Part shown: one piece after another, positions 52,804-62,423 of the stretch | Numbering within the stretch: the first letter of the stretch is position 1 | How the letters are laid out: each line of letters begins with the position of its first letter | Assembly: GCA_000314955.1 (NCBI GenBank) | Contig: BAEM01000016.1 | Location: 24,044-88,043 of the forward strand | Reading direction: 5' to 3' | Length of the DNA: 64,000 nt | DNA from: Paraglaciecola chathamensis S18K6 | GTDB taxonomy: Bacteria; Pseudomonadota; Gammaproteobacteria; Enterobacterales; Alteromonadaceae | The notes under the pieces: model-generated | What the model was told of the DNA's origin: nothing | Database searches by the model: none | What the model saw: only the letters and a program-made list of their open reading frames with translations | Translations under genes and position numbers: made by a program

Positions 52804-54786
52804 ATGATAAAACGGACTTTAGTGACCATGTTAGTCTTTTATGCTTCATTCATTTCTGCGAGTGAAGATTTGCCCCTAGAATACTTTATTAAACACGGTG
52901 ACTATCTCGACTTACAGCTTTCTCCTGATGGCAAATACCTAGCTGCCAGAATTCGTATAGATAATAAAGTGATACTGGGTATCCTTTCTACGAGCGAAAT
53001 GAAGATTGTTGGCGGTGTGCGGCCACAAAATAATGACATTATTCACACGGTCACTTGGGCTAATAATGAACGCCTTGTGTTTGAATATGCGGAAAAACGG
53101 TTTTCTCTTGATAGGCCAGTCCCTACGGGGGAGCTATATGCGATTAACTACGATGGAAGCAAAAGAACAATGCTCTATGGTTATCGTGCTAATGACGCGA
53201 AAACAGGTAGCCGGCTCTCCAACAAAGACGACGTTCTCGCCAGTCAAGAGGTCATAAGCTTACTAGAAAATGATGACAGGTATATTCTGATTAGTGAATA
53301 TCCATGGGACAAAAATGGCAGTCGCTATTACGACAACCGTGTAAGACCGGCCATAATAAGCAAGCTAAACATCGTTTCGGGGAAAAAGCGAAAAGTAGAT
53401 GTATTACCTCATAGAAGTAGCAGCGCGCTAGCAACAAAAAATGGTCAGGTTGTCTTTATGAAGTGGCAGGATGAAGAGGGTAAGTATCACGCTGCATACA
53501 GAGACGACAATGAGAGCGAGTGGAAAAACCTAGAGGACGTTTTTAACGTAGAACAAAACTTTATTCCAAGAGGCTTAAGTGAAGACGAAAAATTCGTTTA
53601 CATGTCAGGGGGTACCAGTGAAGAGGGTATTTATACCTATTTTAAATTAAACCTTGCTACTGGACAGTACGTTGAAATTTTTGAACCCCATGATACCGAT
53701 ATAGAGCAAGTCGTTTATGACAACGGCGGCCTACCGGCCGTGGGGATTACTTATCCTGGTAAGTCTCAGTACGTTTATGCGAAAGAAGAAACCCGAACGA
53801 GTAAACTACACAAGTTATTAGCTGATGCCTTTAAGGGGCAAACCGTCAGCATTGCCAGCCACACCAGAGACTGGAAAACGTTGCTAGTACATGTACGAAG
53901 TGATGTGAATCCAGGGGAGTATTACTTATTCGATAGCGAAAGCCTCGCTGCGCGCTTTATATGGGCAAATAGCTCATGGATAGACCCTAGACTCCTTGCA
54001 GCCATGAAGCCTATTAGTGTGAAAGCCTCAGATGGTGAAACGATTAATGGTTATCTCACTCTGCCTAAGCAGAAAAGTGGCGACCAAAAGCCGCCTCTTG
54101 TGGTTATGATCCATGGTGGTCCTCATCAAAGCGGCACTAGAGATTTTTGGGATTACAACAGTGAAACACAACTCTTAGCTAGCCGTGGTTATGCTGTCAT
54201 GCAAATGAACTTTCGGGGCAGTGATGGCTACGGAGAGAGATACAAAAGGATTGGTTATCGCCAATGGGGCGGCAAGATGATCGATGACATAAATGATTCC
54301 GTCAAATGGGCAATAGAGCAGCAGTATGTTGACGGCGATAATATTTGTGCATATGGAGCAAGTTACGGTGGCTACGCTGCGCTCATGACAGCAGTGAAAG
54401 AGCCCGACCTGTACAATTGTACTATAGGGTATGTGGGTATATACGATTTACAATATATGTTTACAGAAAGTGATATTCCAAATAATTGGGGCGGAAAAGC
54501 ATATCTACAGCGTGTGCTCGGGAACGATAAAGCACAATTAAAAGCCTATTCTCCGCTATATCATGCGGACAAGATCAAAGCGAAAGTGATGTTAATTCAC
54601 GGTTCAGAAGATAGACGGGTACCGGAGATTAACTCAGAAGCCCTATCTGAAGCGCTGACCAAAGTTGGAAATCCCCCAAAGTACTTAAAGTATTCTCAAG
54701 CGGGCCACGGTGTATTTGATGAAGAAGATAGGCGCGAGCTCTATCAGGGGTTACTTGACTTTCTTGATGAAAATTTAAAGAACTAA
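52804..54786 (+). CDS. Secreted S9 family prolyl oligopeptidase-type peptidase
   Basis: The 660-residue protein has a signal peptide (MIKRTLVTMLVFYASFISA) and an N-terminal beta-propeller-like part (about 30-390; DLQLSPDGKYLAARI). The C-terminal alpha/beta-hydrolase has the catalytic Ser520 in GASYGGYAAL, Asp603 in GSEDRRV and His635 in AGHGVF. It is the dipeptidyl/acylaminoacyl peptidase type that degrades oligopeptides, here in the periplasm or outside. The gene appears monocistronic. Base composition looks a little AT-richer than its neighbours. Confidence 0.88.
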   Translation: MIKRTLVTMLVFYASFISASEDLPLEYFIKHGDYLDLQLSPDGKYLAARIRIDNKVILGILSTSEMKIVGGVRPQNNDIIHTVTWANNERLVFEYAEKRFSLDRPVPTGELYAINYDGSKRTMLYGYRANDAKTGSRLSNKDDVLASQEVISLLENDDRYILISEYPWDKNGSRYYDNRVRPAIISKLNIVSGKKRKVDVLPHRSSSALATKNGQVVFMKWQDEEGKYHAAYRDDNESEWKNLEDVFNVEQNFIPRGLSEDEKFVYMSGGTSEEGIYTYFKLNLATGQYVEIFEPHDTDIEQVVYDNGGLPAVGITYPGKSQYVYAKEETRTSKLHKLLADAFKGQTVSIASHTRDWKTLLVHVRSDVNPGEYYLFDSESLAARFIWANSSWIDPRLLAAMKPISVKASDGETINGYLTLPKQKSGDQKPPLVVMIHGGPHQSGTRDFWDYNSETQLLASRGYAVMQMNFRGSDGYGERYKRIGYRQWGGKMIDDINDSVKWAIEQQYVDGDNICAYGASYGGYAALMTAVKEPDLYNCTIGYVGIYDLQYMFTESDIPNNWGGKAYLQRVLGNDKAQLKAYSPLYHADKIKAKVMLIHGSEDRRVPEINSEALSEALTKVGNPPKYLKYSQAGHGVFDEEDRRELYQGLLDFLDENLKN

Positions 54787-54833
54787 TTCAGCATTTTAGT
54801 AAAAACGCCCATCAAGGGCATTTACCACCCATT

Positions 54834-54954
54834 CTGTGTTGCTCGAACTTGAAAGAGCACAGGTTAATTTTGTATAAAGGGTTATCATTCAAGCGCTTTG
54901 ATTAAGCCCTTTTAAATTTTCGCTGGGTGGTTAATTATTTATTGAAATTGGTAT
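54834..54954 (-). repeat. Dispersed repeat, long form (copy B)
   Basis: Read on the minus strand it starts ATACCAATTTC, continues with AATAATTAACCAC and TTAAAAGGGCTTAA (shared with copies A and E), and ends with a tail GTGCTCTTTCAAG, GCAACACAG. About 14 nt extra in the middle separate head and tail relative to copy E. It lies between the convergent peptidase and glmS genes. Confidence 0.75.
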
Positions 54955-54988
54955 CACTTTACATCGAAGCGACTTGGTCGCGGTACTC

Positions 54989-55016
54989 TGAAACCAGCTC
55001 TTTCGAGCCGGTTTCA
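54989..55016. terminator. Hairpin between the S9 peptidase and glmS
   Basis: TGAAACCAGCTC and GAGCCGGTTTCA pair around TTTC with a single A-C mismatch. It lies 43 nt after the glmS stop, but no T-run follows on the minus strand, so its action as a terminator is uncertain. Confidence 0.45.
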
Positions 55017-55058
55017 AACTTTAATTATAGCGCACAAAAATCCTTATAAATCAGTGTT

Positions 55059-56891
55059 TTACTCGACCGTTACTGACTTGGCTAGGTTGCGTGGTTGGTC
55101 TACATCTGTGCCTTTAATAATAGCGACGTAGTAAGATAATAGCTGAAGCGGTAGGGTGTAAATAATCGGTGCGATAGCCGCTGAGCAATGGGGTACATTG
55201 ATGACGCGCATGGTGTTGTCGCTTTGGAAGTGTGCTTCTTTATCAGCGAATACATACATAATACCGCCGCGCGCTCGTACTTCTTCTACGTTTGATTTGA
55301 GCTTTTCTAACAGCTCGTTATTTGGCGCAACCACGATGACGGGCATTTCATCATCAATTAAAGCCAGTGGGCCGTGCTTTAATTCGCCTGAAGCGTAAGC
55401 TTCTGCGTGAATGTAAGAAATCTCTTTGAGCTTTAAAGCGCCTTCCATCGCAATGGGGTACTGATCTCCTCGGCCTAAGAACAAGCTGTGATGCTTGTCG
55501 GCAAATTCTTCCGCTAAATCTTTGATGCCTTGAGTCAGGCTTAAGGTTTCCTCTAATTTGCTTGGCAAGCTGTGTAGGCCGTCAACAATGGCTTTATGAT
55601 CTGTTTCGCTCATACCGTTGTGTTTGCCTAGTGCGAGCGTTAGCATTAAAAAGCCAGTTAGCTGAGTGGTGAAGGCTTTGGTCGAGGCTACGCCTATTTC
55701 TGCGCCCGCTAGCGTCATAAAAGCAAGATCTGACTCGCGTACTAAAGATGAACCCGGCACATTGCAAATGGTTAGACTTGAGCTGTAACCTAAACTTTTT
55801 GCTAAGCGAAGAGCAGCTAACGTGTCGGCGGTTTCACCGGATTGCGAAATGGTGACTAATAAGCTGTTCGGGTGAACAAAGGATTTTCGATAACGAAACT
55901 CTGAGGCTATTTCAACGTTGCATGACACATTGGCGTATTGCTCTAACCAGTATTTGGCAGTCATACCTGAGTGGTAGCTGGTGCCACAGGCAACGATTTG
56001 TACGTGTTTGATGTTGTCCAGAATGCTGTCTGCGTCCTGACCGAAAATATTGGGGCTGATACCATGTTCGCCTAAGCGACCCTGCAAGCAGTTGCGCACA
56101 ACAGTGGGCTGCTCGTGGATTTCTTTTAGCATGTAATGACGATAACCCGCTTTGTCACCTGCATCGTGTTCAATATCTGACTCAACGATGTCGCGTTGCA
56201 CTATTTGACCGTCTTGGTCATAAACGGTTACGTTGGTGCGGGTAACTTCTGCTACATCACCTTCTTCTAGGTACATAAAGCGACGTGTTACCGGCAATAG
56301 CGCCATTTGGTCTGAGGCGATAAAGTTTTCACCAATACCAAAGCCAATCACCAGTGGGCTGCCTGAACGGGCGACTATCATGCGCTCGGGGTCATTTTTA
56401 TCGATAATGACTGTGCCATAGGCGCCTTCGAATTTTTTCACCGCATTATGTACGGCTTGCAGTAAATCTGCCCCTTGGTCAAGTTCGTAATGCACTTGGT
56501 GGGCAATGGATTCGGTATCTGTGTCTGAGTCAAAACCATAACCTTTAGCGGCAAGTTCGCTGCGCAGGCGTTGGTAATTCTCAATAATGCCATTGTGAAC
56601 AACCGCGATGCGGTCAGAAGAAAAATGCGGGTGGGCGTTAGCTTCGGTTACGCCACCATGGGTTGCCCAGCGAGTATGGGCTATGCCGATATTGCCTTTT
56701 GATGGGTGAGTGTGCAGAGCATCTGCAAGTTCTTTGACTTTACCGGTACGACGGGTGCGGGTTAAGTTGCCTTCGCCGTCGAGTAAAGCGACACCTGCGG
56801 AGTCATACCCGCGATATTCGAGACGTTTTAAGCCTTCAAGTAAAATTTCGACTACGTTACGTTCGGCAATCGCGCCAACAATCCCACACAT
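55059..56891 (-). CDS. glmS: Glucosamine-6-phosphate synthase (glutamine-fructose-6-phosphate aminotransferase)
   Basis: The 610-residue enzyme has an N-terminal glutaminase half with the nucleophile Cys2 ([12 protein letters not shown]) and [15 protein letters not shown], and two SIS domains with [22 protein letters not shown] and the C-terminal [13 protein letters not shown]. It makes glucosamine-6-phosphate for cell-wall and LPS precursors. It follows a DeoR-type regulator gene by only 3 nt, so both are co-transcribed, and glmU lies one gene further up on the same strand. Confidence 0.97.
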   Translation of the reverse strand: MCGIVGAIAERNVVEILLEGLKRLEYRGYDSAGVALLDGEGNLTRTRRTGKVKELADALHTHPSKGNIGIAHTRWATHGGVTEANAHPHFSSDRIAVVHNGIIENYQRLRSELAAKGYGFDSDTDTESIAHQVHYELDQGADLLQAVHNAVKKFEGAYGTVIIDKNDPERMIVARSGSPLVIGFGIGENFIASDQMALLPVTRRFMYLEEGDVAEVTRTNVTVYDQDGQIVQRDIVESDIEHDAGDKAGYRHYMLKEIHEQPTVVRNCLQGRLGEHGISPNIFGQDADSILDNIKHVQIVACGTSYHSGMTAKYWLEQYANVSCNVEIASEFRYRKSFVHPNSLLVTISQSGETADTLAALRLAKSLGYSSSLTICNVPGSSLVRESDLAFMTLAGAEIGVASTKAFTTQLTGFLMLTLALGKHNGMSETDHKAIVDGLHSLPSKLEETLSLTQGIKDLAEEFADKHHSLFLGRGDQYPIAMEGALKLKEISYIHAEAYASGELKHGPLALIDDEMPVIVVAPNNELLEKLKSNVEEVRARGGIMYVFADKEAHFQSDNTMRVINVPHCSAAIAPIIYTLPLQLLSYYVAIIKGTDVDQPRNLAKSVTVE

Positions 56892-56894
56892 AGG

Positions 56895-57674
56895 TTATGC
56901 TCCAATTCGGTTAGTTTGGGCGCAAATGACTTTTACGCCTTGTTGTTCAATATGTTGTTTATCGCTTGGTGCGATAGATTCGTCTGTAACCAAGATTGAT
57001 ATTGCCTGCCAGGGCAGCTCAACATTGGGTATTTTGCGTTGTAATTTTTCTGATTCCGCCATCACAACTACTTCGCTGGAAACCTCAGCCATGACTTGTG
57101 TCAGTTGCGTTAGTTCGTTGAAGGTAGTCGTCCCTTTGTTTAAATCTAAACCGGCGGCACCAATAAATGCTTGGTCGAAATTGTATGCACGTAATACTTG
57201 TTCCGCCATTTTTCCTTGAAAAGCATGGGATTGTGGGTCCCATGTGCCGCCTGTCATGATGACTTTGGGCTCGTTTTCCCCTTCTAGCAGGGTATTGGCC
57301 ACATGCAAAGAGTTGGTCATGACGACCAAACCAAGCTTACTTTTTAACAAGGGAATGAGAGCAGCTGTAGTGCTACCGCTATCAATAATGATGCGGTTGT
57401 GATCTTTGATTAATTGCAGGGCGGCCTCGGCAATAGCAATCTTGCGTGCTGAAAGCTTCTCACTGGATAGCTCTGATGCGTCTTGCGGCAAGGGAACAGC
57501 CCCGCCAAACTTTCGCAACAACAGGCCGTTATTTTCCAGTTCGGTTAAATCTTTACGGATAGTAACCTCAGAGGTAGAAAACAATTGGGCAAGTTCATCC
57601 ACCATGACTTCACGGTGAATGTTAAGGCGCTCGATAATAGCACGTCGACGTTGTTGAGTGTTTCGTTTTTGCAT
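56895..57674 (-). CDS. DeoR/GlpR-family regulator linked to glmS
   Basis: This 259-residue regulator has a DeoR helix-turn-helix (VDELAQLFSTSEVTIRKDLTELEN) and a sugar-phosphate-binding C-terminal domain (RIIIDSGSTTAALIPLL, VIMTGGTWD, GAAGLDLNKGTTTFNEL). Its inducer is probably a phosphorylated sugar, plausibly glucosamine-6-phosphate or a precursor, because it is co-transcribed with glmS. A palindrome lies 5-22 nt upstream of its start, suited to autorepression. The glmU terminator separates it from glmU. Confidence 0.88.
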   Translation of the reverse strand: MQKRNTQQRRRAIIERLNIHREVMVDELAQLFSTSEVTIRKDLTELENNGLLLRKFGGAVPLPQDASELSSEKLSARKIAIAEAALQLIKDHNRIIIDSGSTTAALIPLLKSKLGLVVMTNSLHVANTLLEGENEPKVIMTGGTWDPQSHAFQGKMAEQVLRAYNFDQAFIGAAGLDLNKGTTTFNELTQLTQVMAEVSSEVVVMAESEKLQRKIPNVELPWQAISILVTDESIAPSDKQHIEQQGVKVICAQTNRIGA

Positions 57675-57678
57675 GAAA

Positions 57679-57696
57679 CGAAATATATATGTTTCG
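57679..57696. promoter_or_regulatory. Palindromic operator candidate at the deoR-type gene
   Basis: CGAAATATATATGTTTCG is an 18-bp palindrome with one mismatched pair, flanked by further GAAAC and TTTCG motifs. It covers the ribosome site region of the regulator, so binding would block the regulator-glmS operon. Confidence 0.6.
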
Positions 57697-57749
57697 AAAT
57701 GAAAGATAAAGCCTTTCTTTTTACCCTAAGCTACCCTGCGCAGGTATAA

Positions 57750-57775
57750 AAAAACCTTCGCGGGCGAAGGTTTTT
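57750..57775 (-). terminator. Rho-independent terminator after glmU
   Basis: AAAAACCTTCG (57750-57760) and CGAAGGTTTTT (57765-57775) pair around a 4-nt loop. On the minus strand a T-run follows, 17 nt after the glmU stop. Confidence 0.92.
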
Positions 57776-57792
57776 GTATTCACATGCGATGT

Positions 57793-59154
57793 TTACTCGC
57801 CTTTAGTAGGGCGTTGCCATCCTGTCATATTGCGCTGCTTGGCCCTAGCGATTGCTAATTCTTCATCACCAACGGTTTTGGTCACTACTGAGCCTGCGCC
57901 CACTGTGGCCATATTGCCTATTTGCACTGGGGCAACTAGCGCGCTGTTTGAGCCGATAAAGGCGCCATCGCCAATTATGGTTTTTGACTTGTTTACGCCA
58001 TCGTAATTACAGGTGATGGTGCCGGCTCCGATGTTCGCACCTACGCCTACTGTGGTATCGCCCAAATAGGTTAAGTGGTTGGCTTTTGAACCTTTACCCA
58101 GCGTCGATTTCTTCATTTCTACAAAGTTGCCTACACGGGCGTTCTCGTGCATAACGGCGCCTGGGCGCAAACGTGCATAAGGGCCAACCGAGCAGTTTTC
58201 GCCCACGCTTGCTTGGTCAAGCATACTGTTGGCTTCAATGGTTGCACCATCAGCAACCTCGCAGTCTTTTAAGATACAGTTCGGGCCAATAGTGACATTT
58301 GAGCCAATTTTTACTGTGCCTTCGATAACCACGTTTACATCAATGACGATATCTTGTCCGACAATAAGATCGCCGCGTAAGTCAAAACGATGAGGGTCTA
58401 ATAAACTCACGCCTTGCATCATTAATTCTTCGGCTTGTTCAAACTGAAAAGCCCGCTCGATAGCGGCCAACTGTTTGCGGTTGTTGATCCCTTCAACTTC
58501 AATTTCACTGCTAGGTTGTGCGGCCTTGATGACTTTACCTTCGTTGGCTGCCATTTCAATTACATCGGTAAGGTAAAATTCGCCTTGGGCATTATTGCTG
58601 TTTAGGTTGGCTAGCCAACGTTTTAAATCTTTGCCATTTAAGACCATCATGCCGGTGTTTATTTCGCGGATTTGTCGCTGGGCGTCGCTGGCGTCTTTGT
58701 GTTCGACGATGGCAGTTACATTTTCGCCTTGGCGTATAATTCGCCCCATGCCTGTTGGCTCGGATACATCAACGGTTAACAAGGCAACATCTGCCTGAGC
58801 CTTGGTTTGCAATAGATTATGCAGGGTATTGGCTTTTATTAATGGGGCATCCCCCACAAGAATAAGCACGTCTTCTTCATCTTGAATATAATCTACGGTT
58901 TGCTGCACAGCATGGCCCGTACCAAGTTGCTCTGCTTGTAAGCACCAATTCAGTTTATTGTGGGCCAGAGCTTGCTGGAGCTGCTCAGCTTGGTGACCGT
59001 AAACTAAGTTGATACTGCGGGCTCCTAGTTGATTGACTGTATCAATAATCCGTTGAACCATAGGTTTTGCCCCGATTGGGTGTAAAACCTTGGGCATAGA
59101 GGATTTCATTCTTGTCCCCTTTCCTGCTGCGAGTATCACTACTGAAAAAGCCAT
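57793..59154 (-). CDS. glmU: Bifunctional GlmU (UDP-GlcNAc pyrophosphorylase / GlcN-1-P acetyltransferase)
   Basis: The 453-residue enzyme (E. coli 456) has the uridyltransferase signature [21 protein letters not shown] and, after about residue 230, a left-handed beta-helix of hexapeptide repeats ([18 protein letters not shown] and so on) ending [14 protein letters not shown]. It makes UDP-N-acetylglucosamine for peptidoglycan and LPS, two steps after GlmS. AGGAT precedes the chosen ATG by about 7 nt; the frame continues 24 codons upstream without family support. Unlike many Gammaproteobacteria, no atp operon is seen directly upstream. Confidence 0.97.
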   Translation of the reverse strand: MAFSVVILAAGKGTRMKSSMPKVLHPIGAKPMVQRIIDTVNQLGARSINLVYGHQAEQLQQALAHNKLNWCLQAEQLGTGHAVQQTVDYIQDEEDVLILVGDAPLIKANTLHNLLQTKAQADVALLTVDVSEPTGMGRIIRQGENVTAIVEHKDASDAQRQIREINTGMMVLNGKDLKRWLANLNSNNAQGEFYLTDVIEMAANEGKVIKAAQPSSEIEVEGINNRKQLAAIERAFQFEQAEELMMQGVSLLDPHRFDLRGDLIVGQDIVIDVNVVIEGTVKIGSNVTIGPNCILKDCEVADGATIEANSMLDQASVGENCSVGPYARLRPGAVMHENARVGNFVEMKKSTLGKGSKANHLTYLGDTTVGVGANIGAGTITCNYDGVNKSKTIIGDGAFIGSNSALVAPVQIGNMATVGAGSVVTKTVGDEELAIARAKQRNMTGWQRPTKGE

Positions 59155-59546
59155 CTTGTATCCTGTGTTTAAATTGATGCGAGGTATTTTACCGATGCAG
59201 CATAAAACTACCAGCGCTTGATCCATTATGCCTAGGTAATACGTAGCGATACCATGATTTCAAAAGGCCTCATTTTACTTTGCAACCAAAGTACAATGTG
59301 ATTTGCTAATACGCTTGCGTATAATGATCATCTTGGGGTAAGTTTAACTACCTTTTTGGCTTAAGCTGGTGGGTTATATGGTCTTAAGTGCGTTTTACTG
59401 TATTAATGTTTTGCCAAAATCGTTTTTTAATTGGTTAAAAACAGGTACTTAGTTTAACGTGAACAAATAATTAGTGCTGCTACAGTTAATGACTAACAGG
59501 GCAGGCTAATAAGCAGTTTTTTGGTTTATTTAATACAGGGCAGTTT
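59155..59546. other. Divergent intergenic region between glmU and a diguanylate cyclase gene
   Basis: The 392-nt gap contains promoters for both genes. TATAAT at 59320-59325 is a good -10 box for the plus strand but has a poor -35. I see no ORF or clear terminator in it. Confidence 0.4.
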
Positions 59547-60971
59547 GTGAATATTTTTAGAACCTTACATCGCAGTATTTTGCTGCTCTTTGTCGTTGTC
59601 GTTGTATCCATTGTGACTTTGGTGCACTTTAGCGTATCAAAAATTGTTGCAGAGCAAAGCCGTGCCCAGCAACAGTCTCATTCTCCTGCTGTCGAATTAA
59701 TCGTCGAACAATTAATGAAGCCCCTGCATATTTCTGAAACGCTTGTTAAAGCAAAAGAGTTGCAAGACTTGATGGGCGCGCAAACCATAGACGAACAGGC
59801 CGTTTTTGCGAGCCTCAAGCGCTTGCATCGTGAATTTGGTATGAACTTCTTTATTGCGAGCGAAAAAAGCCGACGCCAGTATTACTCTGATGGCACGATC
59901 ACCGAACTGATTGAAGGGGATGTCAGTTGGTATTTTAAATATAAAAATTCAGCGCAAAATGAAATAGCCGATATCGGCAAGTGGGAAGATACCCATTTTT
60001 ATATTGATTTAAAAGTTTTTGACGATAACCAGCGTTTCCTTGGCTTTTTTGGGGTGGGTAAAAGTCTGCGTAGCTTTTTGGATATTTTCGCCCGTTACAA
60101 AGACACTTACGGTTATGACTTTATTTTTGCTGACCAAGACAAAAACATCACGCTTTCATCTGATCCAAAATTGGTCGCGGCTAATTCGCAATTCACCAAT
60201 TTAGCGGATTTGCCTTGGTTTAAAGATTTGTCAGAAGAACAACAGCAGGGCTCTTTAAATAATTTGCTCGTTAAAATTAACGGTTTTGACTTTTTAGTGG
60301 CTGAACTTAACATTCAACCATTCGATTGGACCTTGTATTTGATGACACCGTTGGAGTCTCGCCAAACGGAAATCAGTCGCGGCTTTATATTCAGTGTTGT
60401 CACTTTGCTCGTTTTGATTTTTGGTCTGTTTTTGATTATTTACAACTTATTGTATTACTTCAAAAAAGACATGCAAAAAACCCGTCAGATTGATGTGCTA
60501 ACTGAACTTCCTAATCGCGCTAGTATGTCATTAACATTTGATGGCCTGATGTACGAAAAGACCTCTGTCAGCTTGGTACTTATCAATTTGGATAACTTTA
60601 AGTCGGTCAATGAAACCCATGGGCGTAAAGCAGGGGATATTGTACTGCGTCAAATCGCGTCTATGTTGCAGCTAGAGCTACGTGACCAAGATGTGCTTGG
60701 GCGCTGGGGCGGTGAAGAGTTTTTATTACTGTTACCTAATACTGGTCCACATGAAGCCGTTGATGTGGCTGAAACCGTACGTAACCGGTTGGCGAATATG
60801 ACCATTACTACTGGCAGTATGTCGATTCAAATGACGGCCAGTTTCGGTGTGTCGTTTACGGCTATCCCAAGGGCGATAAATGAAGTGATTGCGGCAGCAG
60901 ACGATGCGCTATTTGCTGCTAAGCGCGAAGGGCGCAACGTGGTGCGCTTGCAGCTAATTGAAGAACACTGA
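59547..60971 (+). CDS. Diguanylate cyclase with periplasmic Cache-like sensor
   Basis: This 474-residue protein has a helix at about 10-30, a periplasmic domain (about 35-280) that looks Cache-like (RRQYYSDGTIT, FLGFFGVGKSLRSFLDIFARYK), a second helix at about 285-310 and a GGDEF domain. The active motif is GGEEF and an I-site RxxD (RDQD) precedes it by 5 residues, so it is probably active and product-inhibited. It starts at GTG 59547, with AGGG 6 nt upstream. The periplasmic ligand is unknown. Confidence 0.88.
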   Translation: MNIFRTLHRSILLLFVVVVVSIVTLVHFSVSKIVAEQSRAQQQSHSPAVELIVEQLMKPLHISETLVKAKELQDLMGAQTIDEQAVFASLKRLHREFGMNFFIASEKSRRQYYSDGTITELIEGDVSWYFKYKNSAQNEIADIGKWEDTHFYIDLKVFDDNQRFLGFFGVGKSLRSFLDIFARYKDTYGYDFIFADQDKNITLSSDPKLVAANSQFTNLADLPWFKDLSEEQQQGSLNNLLVKINGFDFLVAELNIQPFDWTLYLMTPLESRQTEISRGFIFSVVTLLVLIFGLFLIIYNLLYYFKKDMQKTRQIDVLTELPNRASMSLTFDGLMYEKTSVSLVLINLDNFKSVNETHGRKAGDIVLRQIASMLQLELRDQDVLGRWGGEEFLLLLPNTGPHEAVDVAETVRNRLANMTITTGSMSIQMTASFGVSFTAIPRAINEVIAAADDALFAAKREGRNVVRLQLIEEH

Positions 60972-61004
60972 GTGAGTCACCGGTTGTTTAGTTTGTTATT
61001 TTAA

Positions 61005-61907
61005 TCAGTGCGCAGGTTTGGACTTCAACCTGCGCTTGTCTGCCAAGCTCTTTAGTACACCTGTGACGAGCAGCACACCACAAATAACAAGTATCACCCC
61101 TAACCACATTAGGGGAGTAAATGTTTCGTTTAACAATATGATGCCCCACATAATGCCAAAGGCAGGAATAAGATAAGCGACGGTTAGCGCGTTGCTTGGC
61201 CCTACACTAGCGATTAAGCGAAAATACATTAAGTACGCTAATGCGGTACATAAAACACCTAAGGCGATGGCGTCTCCCCAACTTTTTGCTGATGGTAGGG
61301 TATCTGGCATAAACCATATATTGAGCGGCACTAGGCATATCGTCGCAGCAAATAAACTGCCCGCTGCAAGTGCCATTGGCTTAACGTCACTGAGATATTG
61401 CTTAGTAAAACAGCCGGCGTAGCCATATAGGGCAGTAGCGACCAAAGTAGCAAGAGTCGGCAAAATAGAGAGCGTATCAAACGCGGCGGCTTGGGCAGTG
61501 CTGAGAACCGATACACCCATGAAGCCGATTAGCAGTCCTAGCACAGCCAAACCAGATAGCCGTTGTTTCAACCACAGCCATCCTATGAGTGCTCCAAACA
61601 TAGGTGCTGTCGCGTTCATAACCGAGGCATAGCCCGCCCCTATGTGCAGTAAACTGTAGCTAAATAAGCAAAATGGAATAGCGGTGTTCGTTAACCCAAC
61701 GACTAATATTCCCCGCCAGTGCTGGGTTAACTGCCTAATCGCGGCTCGATTACACACAAATGGCAATAAGATAAGACTCGCGAGCCCAGCCCGCAGAGTA
61801 ATTAAGCTGATGGGGCCAAATTCAGGTGTGGCTGTTCGCGTAAAAATAAATGAGGCGCCCCATATGCTTGCAAGCAAGACTAACTCTAAAAACTCCCGTA
61901 TTTGCAT
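61005..61907 (-). CDS. EamA/DMT-superfamily transporter
   Basis: The 300-residue membrane protein has ten helices in two EamA repeats (about 5-135 and 150-285). Marks are ASIWGASFIFTRTATPEFGP at the start, LHIGAGYASVMNATAPMFGAL, and the repeat-2 end AYLIPAFGIMWGIILLNETF. It would export small metabolites such as amino acids; specificity is unknown. It is 10 nt downstream of the methyltransferase gene, so the Ada-AlkA, methyltransferase and exporter genes may form one transcript. Confidence 0.88.
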   Translation of the reverse strand: MQIREFLELVLLASIWGASFIFTRTATPEFGPISLITLRAGLASLILLPFVCNRAAIRQLTQHWRGILVVGLTNTAIPFCLFSYSLLHIGAGYASVMNATAPMFGALIGWLWLKQRLSGLAVLGLLIGFMGVSVLSTAQAAAFDTLSILPTLATLVATALYGYAGCFTKQYLSDVKPMALAAGSLFAATICLVPLNIWFMPDTLPSAKSWGDAIALGVLCTALAYLMYFRLIASVGPSNALTVAYLIPAFGIMWGIILLNETFTPLMWLGVILVICGVLLVTGVLKSLADKRRLKSKPAH

Positions 61908-61916
61908 GACATTTCC

Positions 61917-62423
61917 TTATGTAGTTAGTTTACCTGTCGGCACGGTGAAATTGGGGTTTTCCAGGGTTAGCAAAGCGGCTTTGCGTGTTAGCCCACCGGC
62001 GTAACCGGTCAGTGTGCCGTTCGCCCCTATCACTCTATGACACGGCACGACGATAGAGATAGGATTTTTACCATTAGCGCTACCCACAGCACGCACGGCA
62101 TTAGGGTTATTCAATTGCTTTGCGATGTCTGCGTAACTGCATGTCTCGCCGTAAGGTATTACACAAAGTTGCTGCCAGACGCTTTGTTGAAACTGTGTTC
62201 CCACAGGCGCTAGCGGCAAATCAAACGCTTTTCGTTGCTGGTTAAAATATTCGCTAAGCTGCTGTTTAGCTTCTTTTGTGACAGCATTGCCGATTGCGGG
62301 CGCATCTTCCTGCATTACAAAGGTAATTGCTGATATACCTTGCTCATTTGCACAAATTTTCAGTAAGCCACTGGTTGTGGATAAATATTCACAATGCGGG
62401 TAAATCGGTATGTGCTTCGCCAT
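61917..62423 (-). CDS. ogt: Methylated-DNA-protein-cysteine methyltransferase
   Basis: The 168-residue suicide repair enzyme takes the alkyl group from O6-alkylguanine onto its own cysteine. The active site is VPCHRVIG, preceded by GTQFQQSVWQQL, YADIAKQL and the Arg finger stretch NAVRAVGSANGKNP. Its ATG shares one base with the stop of the Ada-AlkA gene (TAATG), so the two are translationally coupled; GGAG stands 9 nt upstream. An extension to 62465 is possible but not needed. Confidence 0.93.
   Translation of the reverse strand: MAKHIPIYPHCEYLSTTSGLLKICANEQGISAITFVMQEDAPAIGNAVTKEAKQQLSEYFNQQRKAFDLPLAPVGTQFQQSVWQQLCVIPYGETCSYADIAKQLNNPNAVRAVGSANGKNPISIVVPCHRVIGANGTLTGYAGGLTRKAALLTLENPNFTVPTGKLTT

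Noticed and set aside
59320..59325. TATAAT as a promoter of the diguanylate cyclase gene
   Set aside because: No acceptable -35 box at 16-18 nt and it is more than 200 nt from the start codon.
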